The translations under genes were made by a program, and so were the position numbers. Source: Hyphomonadaceae bacterium (GTDB taxonomy: Bacteria > Pseudomonadota > Alphaproteobacteria > Caulobacterales > Aquidulcibacteraceae). From it: a DNA stretch of 64,000 nt. Position 1 is the stretch's first letter. Each line of letters starts with the position of its first letter. Location: assembly GCA_023384105.1 (NCBI GenBank), contig JAHDXR010000002.1:62001-126000 (forward strand). Direction: 5' to 3'. Below the pieces are notes generated by a model, which was not told the origin of the DNA, ran no database searches, and saw only the letters and a program-made list of their open reading frames with translations. Below are positions 24,423 through 32,091 of this stretch, piece after piece.

Positions 24423-24445
24423 GGCTGGCTGGGGTGCTAGGATTC
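24423..24445. repeat. attR core repeat within tRNA-Gln
   Basis: An exact 23-bp copy of 11758-11780. It overlaps the 3' end of the tRNA-Gln gene, so integration keeps the tRNA intact on this side. Confidence 0.85.
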
Positions 24446-24500
24446 GAACCTAGGAATGGCGGTACCAAAAACCGCTGCCTTACCGCTTGGCGACACCCCA
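24426..24500 (-). tRNA. tRNA-Gln (anticodon TTG)
   Basis: Seventy-five nucleotides including an encoded CCA. Acceptor TGGGGTG pairs with CACCCCA. The anticodon stem GCGGT/ACCGC encloses the loop TTTTGGT, giving anticodon TTG. The T-loop is GTTCGAATC within CTAGGTTCGAATCCTAG. It is the integration target of the element on its left. Confidence 0.95.
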
Positions 24501-24635
24501 AAACCGGCGAAGCGCGTACTTAGAGGCGCCCGTGCCCGGATGCAACAGCGCCCGCCGGCCGCGAATGGGAAGCCGCAGCTCGCCCGCGGGGGTCCGTTGC
24601 AACGGGGCAAGCCGCAGTCTATAAGCCCCGGCCTT

Positions 24636-24712
24636 CGGAGCATAGCTCAGCCTGGTAGAGCACCACGTTCGGGACGTGGGGGTCGTTGGTTCGAATCCAG
24701 CTGCTCCGACCA
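24636..24712 (+). tRNA. tRNA-Pro (anticodon CGG)
   Basis: Seventy-seven nucleotides including CCA. Acceptor CGGAGCA/TGCTCCG. Anticodon stem CCACG/CGTGG with loop TTCGGGA gives anticodon CGG. The D-arm reads AGCTCAGCCTGGTAGAGC and the T-loop GGTTCGAATCC. Confidence 0.95.
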
Positions 24713-24756
24713 TTTCAGTCGGATTCCCGCTCAACGCCGCCGTCTCGGAGCCAGGC

Positions 24757-25596
24757 ATGGAGCCCACGCCGGAACAGACCGCCGCGTTCAATGGCCGGGT
24801 CTTCACCCAAGTCATCAACATGGACCGCAGCGTCGACCGGCTGCGGACGGTGGACGGTTTCCTCAAGGCGGCCGGCGTCGAGTACACCCGCTTCTCCGGC
24901 GTCGACGGCAGGAAGCTCGATCTGACCGGCGATCCCGAAATCCGGCGCATGGTGGACCTCAAGGGCTGGGTCCGCCGCCACCATCGCAACCCGACGCCCG
25001 CGGACGTCGGCTGCTACCTGAGCCACTATTACGCGATCCAGGCGTTCCTGAAGCAGGACAAGCCGCTGGGGCTGATTTTCGAGGACGATGCGGCGCTGAC
25101 GCCGAGTTTCATTCCATCGGTCCTGCCGGCTGTGGAGGATGCGGCCTCCTGGGACATCCTCAAGCTCCATGCGCGCCATCCGGGCCCGCTGGTGGTGCGC
25201 AAGGTCTATAACGACCGCGTCAGCCTCTGCTCCTACGTCACCAAGCACGCCGGCGGCACGGCCTACATGATGAGCAAGGACGCGGCGGCGAAGATGGTGA
25301 AGCATCTGACCCCGGCGGTGAAGATGATCGATTGGGCCCACGACGAGGGCCACATCATGAATCTTCGGGTGCGGACGCTGAAGCCCGAGCCGGTGACGCT
25401 GCAGGACGTGGCCAGCACGCGGGAATCCATGCCCAAGAAGCGCTCCTGGATCGAACGTCAGACCGACCGTCCGATCCTGCCGCGCTGGCAGCTGCCGTTC
25501 CGGCGTGCGGCCGACGATGCGCACCGGCTGGTCTTCAATCTGTTCAATGACGGCGGCCTGCAGGCCATGCTGTTCGGCCCGGAACGGGCGCGCTGA
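24757..25596 (+). CDS. Glycosyltransferase family 25 (LOS/LPS-type)
   Basis: Probably adds a sugar to lipooligosaccharide or another glycan in the cytosol. ATG 24757 (MEPTPEQTAAFNGRVFTQVI) is used because the longer frame starts inside tRNA-Pro. Family 25 features: VINMDRSVDRL at the N-terminus, FSGVDGRKLD, GCYLSHYYAIQ, LIFEDDAALTPSF (metal-binding acidic motif) and HAGGTAYMMSKDAAAKM. At 279 residues it is a normal length. The specific linkage is unknown. Confidence 0.82.
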   Translation: MEPTPEQTAAFNGRVFTQVINMDRSVDRLRTVDGFLKAAGVEYTRFSGVDGRKLDLTGDPEIRRMVDLKGWVRRHHRNPTPADVGCYLSHYYAIQAFLKQDKPLGLIFEDDAALTPSFIPSVLPAVEDAASWDILKLHARHPGPLVVRKVYNDRVSLCSYVTKHAGGTAYMMSKDAAAKMVKHLTPAVKMIDWAHDEGHIMNLRVRTLKPEPVTLQDVASTRESMPKKRSWIERQTDRPILPRWQLPFRRAADDAHRLVFNLFNDGGLQAMLFGPERAR

Positions 25597-25600
25597 GCGC

Positions 25601-26017
25601 TCAAGCGGGCGGGTTCGCGAGCAGCCAGAGCGCGGCGAGGCCGGCGCCGGCGATCAAGCCCCAGCGCATTGTCTCAGCCAGCGCAAGGACCAGACCGCGG
25701 GCCGGCCCAAGCAGGCTCAAGGACAGCGTGACGATGAAGCCTGCGCCAACCGCGAGCCAGACCTCGAACTCGCCCAGCGCCGAATCCAGCGCCGCGATCC
25801 AGGCGAGATAGGCGCCGAAGCCGGCGAGGCCGAAGCGGACGAGGGCCTTGAGGATGACGCCGCCGCTGCGGTGGTAATCCGGTTCGGCAGGCGCCGGCGG
25901 CGGGGCGGCGGTTTCGCGCCGCAGGCGCCGCCACGCCTCAGCCTCCATCTCGGCCCGGAGCTGTTGCTCGAGCATCCAGTCGTCGCTGGCGATGGCGGGC
26001 CGGCGGGCGTGGGCCAT
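25601..26017 (-). CDS. Hypothetical membrane protein
   Basis: 138 residues. The first 45 are hydrophilic (MAHARRPAIASDDWMLEQQL), then three or four hydrophobic segments follow (ILKALVRFGLAGFGAYLAWIAAL, WLAVGAGFIVTLSLSLLG, WGLIAGAGLAALWLLA). It is tail-to-tail with the glycosyltransferase gene. No family is recognised. Confidence 0.65.
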   Translation of the reverse strand: MAHARRPAIASDDWMLEQQLRAEMEAEAWRRLRRETAAPPPAPAEPDYHRSGGVILKALVRFGLAGFGAYLAWIAALDSALGEFEVWLAVGAGFIVTLSLSLLGPARGLVLALAETMRWGLIAGAGLAALWLLANPPA

Positions 26018-26124
26018 AGCGGTCTCCTGTCGGCACTATTGCTCCACGACCGCCGCTCTGGGAATGGGCCGCCACAGCAACTTTCTTACGATAGCGGGCG
26101 AGTTGAGCGAGCATTGCCGCCGGA

Positions 26125-26186
26125 TTTATCATTTTTCGATAAAATATCACTTGCCTTTGCTGGCTGGGCATATCAATTATCGATAA
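26125..26186. promoter_or_regulatory. AT-rich region with two GATAA-type palindromes upstream of sppA
   Basis: TTTATC (26125-26130) and GATAAA (26138-26143) form an inverted repeat. A perfect 10-bp palindrome TTATCGATAA lies at 26177-26186, 34 bp before the sppA start. This is the only AT-rich stretch in the 202-bp intergenic region and probably contains the sppA promoter and a regulator site. Confidence 0.35.
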
Positions 26187-26219
26187 ATTCCGGCGTAGGG
26201 CTGGGCGGGAGACGTCCTC

Positions 26220-27974
26220 GTGAAGCAATTCCTGATCACGGTCGGCGGCGTGCTGACAGGGCTGGTGCTGTTCCTGTTCATCGGGCCGTTCTTGCTCGTC
26301 GCGATAGTGGCGGGGATGGCGCAGCCTCCGGCGCAGCCGTCGCAGATGGTGCTGTCGCTCGATCTGCGCGAGGACATGACGGACCAGCGGCCCTCGAACC
26401 CGTTCGCGGCCCTGGGCGGCGGCAACGCCTTGCTCGATGTCCTGACCAAGCTCGATGCGGCCCGCACCGACAATCGCGTGAAGGGCCTCTTTATCCGCGC
26501 CAACACCCAAGGCCTGTCCACGGCGCAAGCCGAAGAACTCCGCGCCGCGCTCGCCGCGTTCCGCGAGTCCGGCAAGTTCGTCGTCGCGCACCTGCAGAAC
26601 GACAACGTCCGCATGGGCATGCCCGGCTACATGGCGATCGCCGACAGCGACGAGGTCTGGCTGCAGGACGCCAGCGAGTTCATGCCGATGGGTCTCTCGG
26701 CGGAGGTGACGTTCCTCGCCGGCACGCTGCAGCGCTATCACATGCAGGCCCAGTTCGAAGCGCGCGAAGGCTACAAGACCGCCGCGCACACGCTGACGCA
26801 GCGCGGCTTCACGCCCGAGCACCGGGAATCGATGCTGGGCCTGATGACCGGGCTCTACGACACGATGCTGGCGAACATCGCCGCCGACCGCGGCATCACG
26901 CCGGAAGCGGCGCGCGCGGCGGTTGAAAGCACGCCGTTTACGGCGACGCGCGCGCGCGAACTCAGCCTGATCGACCAGATCGGCCGTCCGGAAGAGGCCG
27001 AGCGCGCGGCGCTCGCCCGCGCCGAGAACGCCGAGATCGTGGCGTTCGGCGAATATCGCGCGCCGACCAGTCATCGCGGCCGGATCATCGCCGTTGTGCA
27101 GGGCGAAGGCGCCATCGTGTCCGGCGTGCCGGACGAAGGCATCTTCGGCGAAGACACCGTGATCAACAGCGACCGCATCGCCGAAGCGCTGCTCGACGCC
27201 TCGGAGGACGACAATGTCGCCGCCATCGTGTTCCGCGTCTCGAGCCCCGGCGGCTCGGTGGTGGCGTCCGACCAGATCCTGGCGGCGCTGCGCACGGCGC
27301 AGGAGCGCGGCAAGAAGGTCGTCGTGTCGATGGGCGACGTGGCGGCGTCCGGCGGCTATTACGTCTCGGCCTACGCCGACGAGATCGTCGCCAACGCCGG
27401 CACCATCACCGGTTCGATCGGCGTGATCGGCGGCAAGCTGATCATCGGCCCCGCGTTCGATCACTACCTCTCGACCAATACCGAAACGCTGACGGTCGGC
27501 TCGCCCATGGTCGAGATGTTCACCACCGAGCGGCCCTTCAACCAAGCCGAGCGGGCGGCGTTCGCGGGCTTCATCGACCGCGCCTACGCGCAGTTCCTGG
27601 GCCTTGTCGCCGAAGGCCGCGGCATGCAGCCGGACCGCGTGCGCGCGCTGGCGGGCGGCCGCGTTTGGACCGGCCAGCAAGCGCTGGAAAACGGCCTCGT
27701 CGATCACATCGGCGGCTTCCATGTCGCGGTGGCGCGGGCGCGCTCGCTCGCCGGCATCGAAGAGGACGCCCGCGTGCAGCTGCGCTTCTATCCGCAGCAG
27801 CGCAATCCGTTCGAAGCGTTCGGCCGCCTGTTCGGGGCGTCGTCGGAAAGCGTCGAGGCGCTGGCGCGGCTCAACGCCGTGCTGTCGGACCCGCGCACGC
27901 AGCGGGCGCTTGCGGCCCTGCGCGAGGAAGACGCCGGCATCCGCGCTGAAAGCGAGGCGCCGACGATCCGCTGA
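26220..27974 (+). CDS. sppA: Signal peptide peptidase SppA, 67 kDa type
   Basis: A membrane-anchored serine protease that degrades cleaved signal peptides. It has a GTG start and an N-terminal transmembrane anchor (FLITVGGVLTGLVLFLFIGPFL). There are two tandem S49 domains. The general-base lysine is likely in REGYKTAAHTLTQ (N-terminal domain). The nucleophile serine is in GDVAASGGYYVSAYADEIVA (C-terminal domain), with VSSPGGSVVASDQI beside it. At 584 residues it is the long form. It is followed by a strong terminator. Confidence 0.92.
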   Translation: MKQFLITVGGVLTGLVLFLFIGPFLLVAIVAGMAQPPAQPSQMVLSLDLREDMTDQRPSNPFAALGGGNALLDVLTKLDAARTDNRVKGLFIRANTQGLSTAQAEELRAALAAFRESGKFVVAHLQNDNVRMGMPGYMAIADSDEVWLQDASEFMPMGLSAEVTFLAGTLQRYHMQAQFEAREGYKTAAHTLTQRGFTPEHRESMLGLMTGLYDTMLANIAADRGITPEAARAAVESTPFTATRARELSLIDQIGRPEEAERAALARAENAEIVAFGEYRAPTSHRGRIIAVVQGEGAIVSGVPDEGIFGEDTVINSDRIAEALLDASEDDNVAAIVFRVSSPGGSVVASDQILAALRTAQERGKKVVVSMGDVAASGGYYVSAYADEIVANAGTITGSIGVIGGKLIIGPAFDHYLSTNTETLTVGSPMVEMFTTERPFNQAERAAFAGFIDRAYAQFLGLVAEGRGMQPDRVRALAGGRVWTGQQALENGLVDHIGGFHVAVARARSLAGIEEDARVQLRFYPQQRNPFEAFGRLFGASSESVEALARLNAVLSDPRTQRALAALREEDAGIRAESEAPTIR

Positions 27975-27999
27975 CGACCAAGGTTCTCTCCATAGCCTC

Positions 28000-28032
28000 C
28001 GCCCTCCGCGCTCCAACGTGGAGGGCGTTTTG
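28000..28032 (+). terminator. Rho-independent terminator of sppA
   Basis: Stem CGCCCTCC (28000-28007) / GGAGGGCG (28020-28027) followed by TTTTG, 25 bp after the sppA stop. Confidence 0.75.
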
Positions 28033-28046
28033 TTTGCGGCGCGTCC

Positions 28047-28508
28047 TCAGCTGTTTGCGCCGGCGAGGTGCGAGCCGAGATTGTCGAGCGCCGCGGACCA
28101 GCCGAACTGGTAGCCCTTCTCCATCTCGGCGCCGTCGAACGAGGCGATCTGCATGGTGAGCAGCAGGCGCGCGCCGCCGCCGCGCGGACTGAGTTCGACG
28201 CTGGTCAGCGCCGCCGAGACCCGCACGCCGCCATGGGCGACATCCTCGGCGAAGACGATGCGGCGATCCTGCCTGATATCGATGTAGTGGACCTGCGCGG
28301 TGTAGTCGGCGACGCCCTGCTCGATGCAGCGCGAGAAGTCCCGTCCGCCTTCGCGGAAATCGGCCGATTCGTACTCGATGCGGATGTTCTCCGCCGGCGC
28401 CGACCAGTGCTTGCGCGATTCGACGTCGGCCCAGGCGCTGAATACTCGCGCGGGCGAAGCATCGTAGCTGCGCTCCATTACGATGGTTGCATGGGCGATG
28501 GCGGTCAT
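28047..28508 (-). CDS. SRPBCC / AHSA1-family protein
   Basis: 153 residues from ATG 28508 (MTAIAHATIVMERSYDASPA). The fold signature is RSYDASPARVFSAWADVESRKHWSAP at the start and GARLLLTMQIASFDG, then GWSAALDNLGSHL at the end. These hydrophobic-ligand-binding proteins are often encoded with ArsR regulators, as here, in the arsR / gst / AHSA1 operon. The ligand is unknown. Confidence 0.82.
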   Translation of the reverse strand: MTAIAHATIVMERSYDASPARVFSAWADVESRKHWSAPAENIRIEYESADFREGGRDFSRCIEQGVADYTAQVHYIDIRQDRRIVFAEDVAHGGVRVSAALTSVELSPRGGGARLLLTMQIASFDGAEMEKGYQFGWSAALDNLGSHLAGANS

Positions 28509-28513
28509 GGGCG

Positions 28514-29149
28514 TTACGCTCCCGGATAGAGATGGAACAGCGGTTCGGATTCTTTCAGCGCTCGGGCGAAAGCCGGGCGCGCCTTCAGCCGTTCGAGATA
28601 AGCGGCGACGCGCGGGAAGGCTCCATCGAGGGGCGCGTTGCGCACGCCGTACCAGAGCGCGGGCGCGGCGGCGCAATCGGCCATGGTGAAGCTGTCGCCG
28701 GCGATGAACTCGCGTGCGCCGAGCTGGGTTTCGACGACGCCGTAGACGCCCCGAATGATGCGCTTGGCTTCCTCGACGCCGTACGGGTCGCGTTGTCCGG
28801 CTGGGCGGATGTTGTCGACGACGATCTTGCTCATCGTCACGTTGAGATGATCGAACACGCGGTCCCAGCGGCGCACTTCGAGCGCGGTGTCGATGTCCTG
28901 GGGTACGAAGCGGATGCGGCCGGGATAGTAGATGTCGAGATATTCGATGATGACGGACGTCTCGGTGACCGTCCTCTTGCGGTCGTCATCGATGAGGATG
29001 GGAAACTTGCCCATGGGCCACTTGGCGATGAAATCGGCGTAGCTGTCCTGATCCACCGTGATGGACGTGAACGGCGTCGCGTTTTCGTAGAGCGCGATCA
29101 GCGTCTTCCAGGTGAAGGAGGAGATCGGGTGTCCGTAGAGCGTGAGCAT
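28514..29149 (-). CDS. Glutathione S-transferase family protein
   Basis: 211 residues. The N-terminal thioredoxin-like domain is MLTLYGHPISSFTWKTLIAL, with the GSH-binding KFPIL (cis-Pro region) and ETSVIIEYLD. The C-terminal helical domain contains FIAGDSFTMADCAAAPALW, with the conserved N-capping Asp. It is cytosolic and probably conjugates or isomerises small molecules. Its start overlaps the arsR-family stop by one base. Confidence 0.85.
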   Translation of the reverse strand: MLTLYGHPISSFTWKTLIALYENATPFTSITVDQDSYADFIAKWPMGKFPILIDDDRKRTVTETSVIIEYLDIYYPGRIRFVPQDIDTALEVRRWDRVFDHLNVTMSKIVVDNIRPAGQRDPYGVEEAKRIIRGVYGVVETQLGAREFIAGDSFTMADCAAAPALWYGVRNAPLDGAFPRVAAYLERLKARPAFARALKESEPLFHLYPGA

Positions 29150-29481
29150 CAGTCGCCTTTCGTCTCATCGAGAAACTGTCCGAGCCGGTCCAAACGGCGC
29201 TCCCAGAGGGCGCGGCGCTCGGCGATCCAGTGTTCCGCCCGGCTGAGGGCGTGCGGCTCGATCGAGCAGGTGCGCACGCGGCCGACCTTCCGGCTCTTCA
29301 CCAGCCCGCTCGCCTCCAGCACCGCCAGGTGCTGCATTACCGCCGGCAGCGACATCGCCAGCGGCTTGGCGAGTTCGCTGACCGAGGCCGGCCCCTGGGC
29401 CAGCCGGTCGACCATCGCCCGCCGGCTGGGGTCCGCCAGCGCCTGGAAGGCCAGGTCGAGAACCGCGTCCTGTCTGAACAT
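29149..29481 (-). CDS. ArsR-family transcriptional regulator
   Basis: A 110-residue winged-helix repressor (ALADPSRRAMVDRLAQGPAS, VSELAKPLAMSLPAVMQHLAVLEASGLV, KVGRVRTCSIEPHAL). It has no obvious metal-ligand cysteine pair, so it belongs to the non-metal-sensing group paired with AHSA1 proteins. It is first in the three-gene operon and probably autoregulated through the palindromes just upstream. Confidence 0.88.
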   Translation of the reverse strand: MFRQDAVLDLAFQALADPSRRAMVDRLAQGPASVSELAKPLAMSLPAVMQHLAVLEASGLVKSRKVGRVRTCSIEPHALSRAEHWIAERRALWERRLDRLGQFLDETKGD

Positions 29482-29485
29482 CTAT

Positions 29486-29505
29486 ACTTAAGTAGAAACT
29501 TAAGT
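29486..29505. promoter_or_regulatory. Twin palindromic operator upstream of the ArsR-type gene
   Basis: ACTTAAGT occurs at 29486-29493 and again at 29498-29505, both perfect 8-bp palindromes separated by 4 bp. The nearer copy begins 5 bp before the start codon. The layout suits a dimeric winged-helix repressor binding its own promoter. Confidence 0.6.
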
Positions 29506-29616
29506 GATGATCGGCAAGGGGAGGAGGGTCTGAGGGGCCGGCGCGCGGTGGATGGCCGCATGGGGCGCGGCACTGTTGCCTAGCTGATAGAATTGCATCC
29601 AACTCACCGAACAAGC

Positions 29617-29630
29617 GCATCTTAAGATGC
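29617..29630. promoter_or_regulatory. Perfect 14-bp palindrome before the ECF sigma cluster
   Basis: GCATCTTAAGATGC is a perfect palindrome 38 bp upstream of the first gene of the sigma-factor cluster. It is followed by a small GGGG/CCCC hairpin. Within the 187-bp interval 29482-29668 these two and the twin operator of the ArsR gene are the only structures I see. It may be an operator or a transcript-boundary structure. Confidence 0.35.
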
Positions 29631-29668
29631 AAAGGGGCTAAAGACCCCAGGGCTATGGAGATCCCCTT

Positions 29669-30064
29669 ATGGGTGCGGATGTTTTTGTTCCGTTTGTGTT
29701 TTTTGGCTTCTTGGGGGCCGTGATCCTGGTGCCGATCTGGCTCAAGGAGCGGACCAAGCAGTCGGCCCACGCCCTTATTTCGCAGGCCCTGGAGAAAGGC
29801 CAGCAGCTCGATCCGGCGCTGCTGCGGCAGCTGACGGAGGGCGCGGCCAAGGCGCCGAAGGACAGGGCGCGGAGCACGCTGGGCAGCGGCGTCGTTCTCC
29901 TGGCGCTTGCAATCGGCTTCGTGATCGGCGGTTTCGCTATGGAGGATTTCACCGGCGCCGTGGAGGCGGGCATGCTAGTCCCGGCGGCGATCCTGGGTGC
30001 GTTGGGCGTCGCCTTCATCCTTCTTGCGATGGTCGATTACGCCGCCCGGAAGAAAGAGCAATGA
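29669..30064 (+). CDS. DUF6249-like membrane protein
   Basis: 131 residues. An N-terminal hydrophobic segment (VFVPFVFFGFLGAVILVPIWL) is followed by a cytosolic helix (KERTKQSAHALISQALEKGQ, then DPALLRQLTEG), and two further membrane segments near the C-terminus. This resembles the DUF6249 proteins that accompany ECF sigma factors. A GGAG lies about 10 bp upstream. It is probably co-transcribed with the sigma gene 7 bp downstream. Confidence 0.7.
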   Translation: MGADVFVPFVFFGFLGAVILVPIWLKERTKQSAHALISQALEKGQQLDPALLRQLTEGAAKAPKDRARSTLGSGVVLLALAIGFVIGGFAMEDFTGAVEAGMLVPAAILGALGVAFILLAMVDYAARKKEQ

Positions 30065-30071
30065 GTGATCC

Positions 30072-30629
30072 GTGTCGTCGCGGGGGTTCCACAATCTGGC
30101 CGAGGCCACCGAAGCGGCGCTCATCGTCGCGGCCCAGGCCAGGAACCAAGCGGCGTTCAGTGAACTGGTTAAGCGCCGCCAAGGGTGGGCCCGCGCTTTA
30201 TTGAGGAGGATGTGCAACAGCCACGCCGAAGCCGATGATCTTGCTCAAGAGGCCTTCATCAAGGCGTGGGATAAGTTGAACGACCTCGAAACCCCGGCTG
30301 CTTTTCCGGGTTGGTTTCGAAGGATCGCGGTGACCACGTTCCTGATGGCCAAGAGGCGCCAGAAGGCCGTGTTCGAGGAAATCGACGATGCGTCGCCTGT
30401 CGCGTCGGAGGAATCCACCCCGGAGGCCGCGGCCGGAGCGAAGATTGACCTGGAAAAGGCTCTTGCCAGGCTGTCGGATGCTGAGCGACTTTGTGTGACG
30501 CTGAACCACGGAGAAGGGTTAAGCCACGCGGAAATTGTAGAAGTTACCGGTCTTCCCCTCGGCACGGTGAAATCCCACGTCCTGAGGGGAACGGAAAAAC
30601 TGAGACGGCTATTGGAACCAAGCCAATGA
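30072..30629 (+). CDS. ECF RNA polymerase sigma factor
   Basis: 185 residues from a GTG start. Region 2 includes FSELVKRRQGWARALLRRMC and AEADDLAQEAFIKAWDKL (the conserved DDLxQE). Region 4 includes LSDAERLCVTLNHGEGLSHAEIVEVTGLPLGTVKSHVLRG. Its stop overlaps the next start (ATGA), and the next gene looks like its anti-sigma factor. The signal sensed is unknown. Confidence 0.9.
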   Translation: MSSRGFHNLAEATEAALIVAAQARNQAAFSELVKRRQGWARALLRRMCNSHAEADDLAQEAFIKAWDKLNDLETPAAFPGWFRRIAVTTFLMAKRRQKAVFEEIDDASPVASEESTPEAAAGAKIDLEKALARLSDAERLCVTLNHGEGLSHAEIVEVTGLPLGTVKSHVLRGTEKLRRLLEPSQ

Positions 30630-31015
30630 CGGACTTCGACGCCCTCCTGAAGCGCTCCTTCGCGGAAGCTCCCGAACCGGTCGATGACGGGTTCGCCGTG
30701 AAGATCGAGCATGCGGTCGCCCGGCGCGAATCCGCGCTCAAGGCGCGCAATCTGGCGCAGACCATCGGTCTTGCGGCGGCGGGCGCGGCGCTGGCCTATG
30801 GCGGCTACTCGTTCTACGGCGCGTTCGGCCAGGAATTGCTGGCGTCCGCCGGTCTCGAAGTCGCGCGCGCGCACGGCGCGCTGAGCTCGGCCCCGTCGCT
30901 GGGCGGCGCCGCGCAGAACGTGCTGCACGCGATCGGCGCAGGCCTCACCCAAATCCTGCTGATCGCCGGCGCGCTCGCCGGCGGCGCGGTGGCCTATCGC
31001 GCCACCCAGGACTGA
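30626..31015 (+). CDS. Probable membrane anti-sigma factor
   Basis: 129 residues, coupled to the sigma gene by a 4-bp overlap. The cytosolic N-terminal 40 residues (MTDFDALLKRSFAEAPEPVD) are followed by two hydrophobic segments (IGLAAAGAALAYGGYSFYG, LTQILLIAGALAGGAVAY). Position, size and topology suit an anti-sigma factor, but no zinc-binding HxxxCxxC motif is present. The assignment is by context. Confidence 0.6.
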   Translation: MTDFDALLKRSFAEAPEPVDDGFAVKIEHAVARRESALKARNLAQTIGLAAAGAALAYGGYSFYGAFGQELLASAGLEVARAHGALSSAPSLGGAAQNVLHAIGAGLTQILLIAGALAGGAVAYRATQD

Positions 31016-31041
31016 AGCCTCCGAGCCATTGGTTAACGTGG

Positions 31042-31066
31042 AAGGCGGCCGCTGCGGCCGCCTTTT
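31042..31066 (+). terminator. Rho-independent terminator of the sigma-factor cluster
   Basis: GC-rich hairpin GGCGGCCG / CGGCCGCC with adjoining AA/TT pairs, followed by TTTT, 27 bp after the last gene of the cluster. Confidence 0.8.
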
Positions 31067-31159
31067 GCGTTCTGTGCTCAGTTTCTGCTCTCTGGGGTCG
31101 GCGCTGGCGCTGCAGCGCAGCAAAGGCTAGGACAAGGGTCCAAGTCACGAGGCGCTCCC

Positions 31160-32023
31160 ATGTCCCGCCACACCGAAATCCGCCGCATCACGGCCCCCGA
31201 AATCAGCGCCCGCAAGGGCGGCGATCCGATCGTGTGCCTCACCGCCTACACGGCCCCGGTCGCGCAGATCCTGGACCCGCACTGCGACCTCCTGCTGGTG
31301 GGCGATAGCGTCGGCATGGTCGTGCATGGGCTGCCGAACACCGTCGGCGTCACCCTCGACATGATGATCATGCACGGCCAGGCGGTGATGCGGGGTTCGC
31401 AACACGCCATGGTGGTCGTGGACATGCCGTTCGGCTCCTACGAGGGCGAGCCGCGCGAGGCCTTCGCCAACGCAACGCGCATCCTGAAGGAAACCGGGGC
31501 CCAGGCGGTGAAGGTCGAGGCCGGTCCGCAGATCGCCGGCACCATCGCCTATCTGGTCGACCGCGGCATCCCGGTCATGGGCCATGTCGGCTTGCGGCCG
31601 CAGGCGGTGAACGTGGACGGTAAGTTCCGCGCCAAGGGCCGGACCATGGACGAGCGGGCGAAGGTCCTGGCCGAGGCCAGGGCCGCCGACGAGGCCGGGG
31701 CGTTCGCCATCGTTGTCGAGGGCGTGGACGAGACCCTGGCCCCTGAGATCACGGCCGCCGTCGCCGCCCCAACCATCGGCATCGGCGCATCCGCCCAGTG
31801 CGACGGCCAGATTCTGGTCACCGACGACATGCTCGGCCTGTTCGACTGGACCCCCAAATTCGTCCGCCGCTACGGCGACATCAAAGGCGCTATCGACAAG
31901 GCCGTCTCCCAATATGCAGCCGACGTCCGCGGGCGCCGTTTTCCTGCCGCAGCCGAGACCTATGCCCTGAAGGTCAACCAGGCGCCGCAAGCACGCGTTG
32001 CCGGGGGCGACAAGCGCGGCTAG
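31160..32023 (+). CDS. panB: 3-methyl-2-oxobutanoate hydroxymethyltransferase
   Basis: The first committed step of pantothenate synthesis, transferring hydroxymethyl from methylene-THF to ketoisovalerate. The 287 residues show [62 protein letters not shown] and [19 protein letters not shown], all PanB signatures including the metal ligands. It is the first gene before the yfgM-like/bamB/der group. Confidence 0.95.
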   Translation: MSRHTEIRRITAPEISARKGGDPIVCLTAYTAPVAQILDPHCDLLLVGDSVGMVVHGLPNTVGVTLDMMIMHGQAVMRGSQHAMVVVDMPFGSYEGEPREAFANATRILKETGAQAVKVEAGPQIAGTIAYLVDRGIPVMGHVGLRPQAVNVDGKFRAKGRTMDERAKVLAEARAADEAGAFAIVVEGVDETLAPEITAAVAAPTIGIGASAQCDGQILVTDDMLGLFDWTPKFVRRYGDIKGAIDKAVSQYAADVRGRRFPAAAETYALKVNQAPQARVAGGDKRG

Positions 32024-32091
32024 CTTGCCCGCGCTTTTCAGGGGGCGAGTCCGCCGGCGTGCGGGCCGGCGGGGTCAAGGAACAACGGCGC

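Larger units (their letters stand above)
11758..24445. mobile_element. Integrated tailless head-and-packaging element (candidate cf-PICI-like satellite)
   Basis: It is bounded by a 23-bp direct repeat (11758-11780 and 24423-24445) that is part of the tRNA-Gln 3' end. It carries a P4-type integrase, an SF3 helicase with an iteron cluster, portal, protease-capsid fusion, gpW-like connector, DUF2190 protein, and small and large terminase. No tail, baseplate, tape-measure, lysis or clear CI-type repressor gene is found in 12.7 kb. Nearly all the genes are tightly coupled on the plus strand; only the integrase and one membrane-protein gene run the other way. Capsid-forming phage-inducible islands have this composition and borrow helper tails. 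Assignment to that class is inference. A deleted prophage is the alternative. Confidence 0.8.

Noticed and set aside
11758-24445. Complete, self-sufficient prophage
   Set aside because: No tail, tape-measure, baseplate or lysis gene can be found and there is no unassigned space large enough to hide them.
25938-28016. 692-residue minus-strand frame over sppA
   Set aside because: Antisense artefact; sppA has intact catalytic motifs, an anchor and a terminator.
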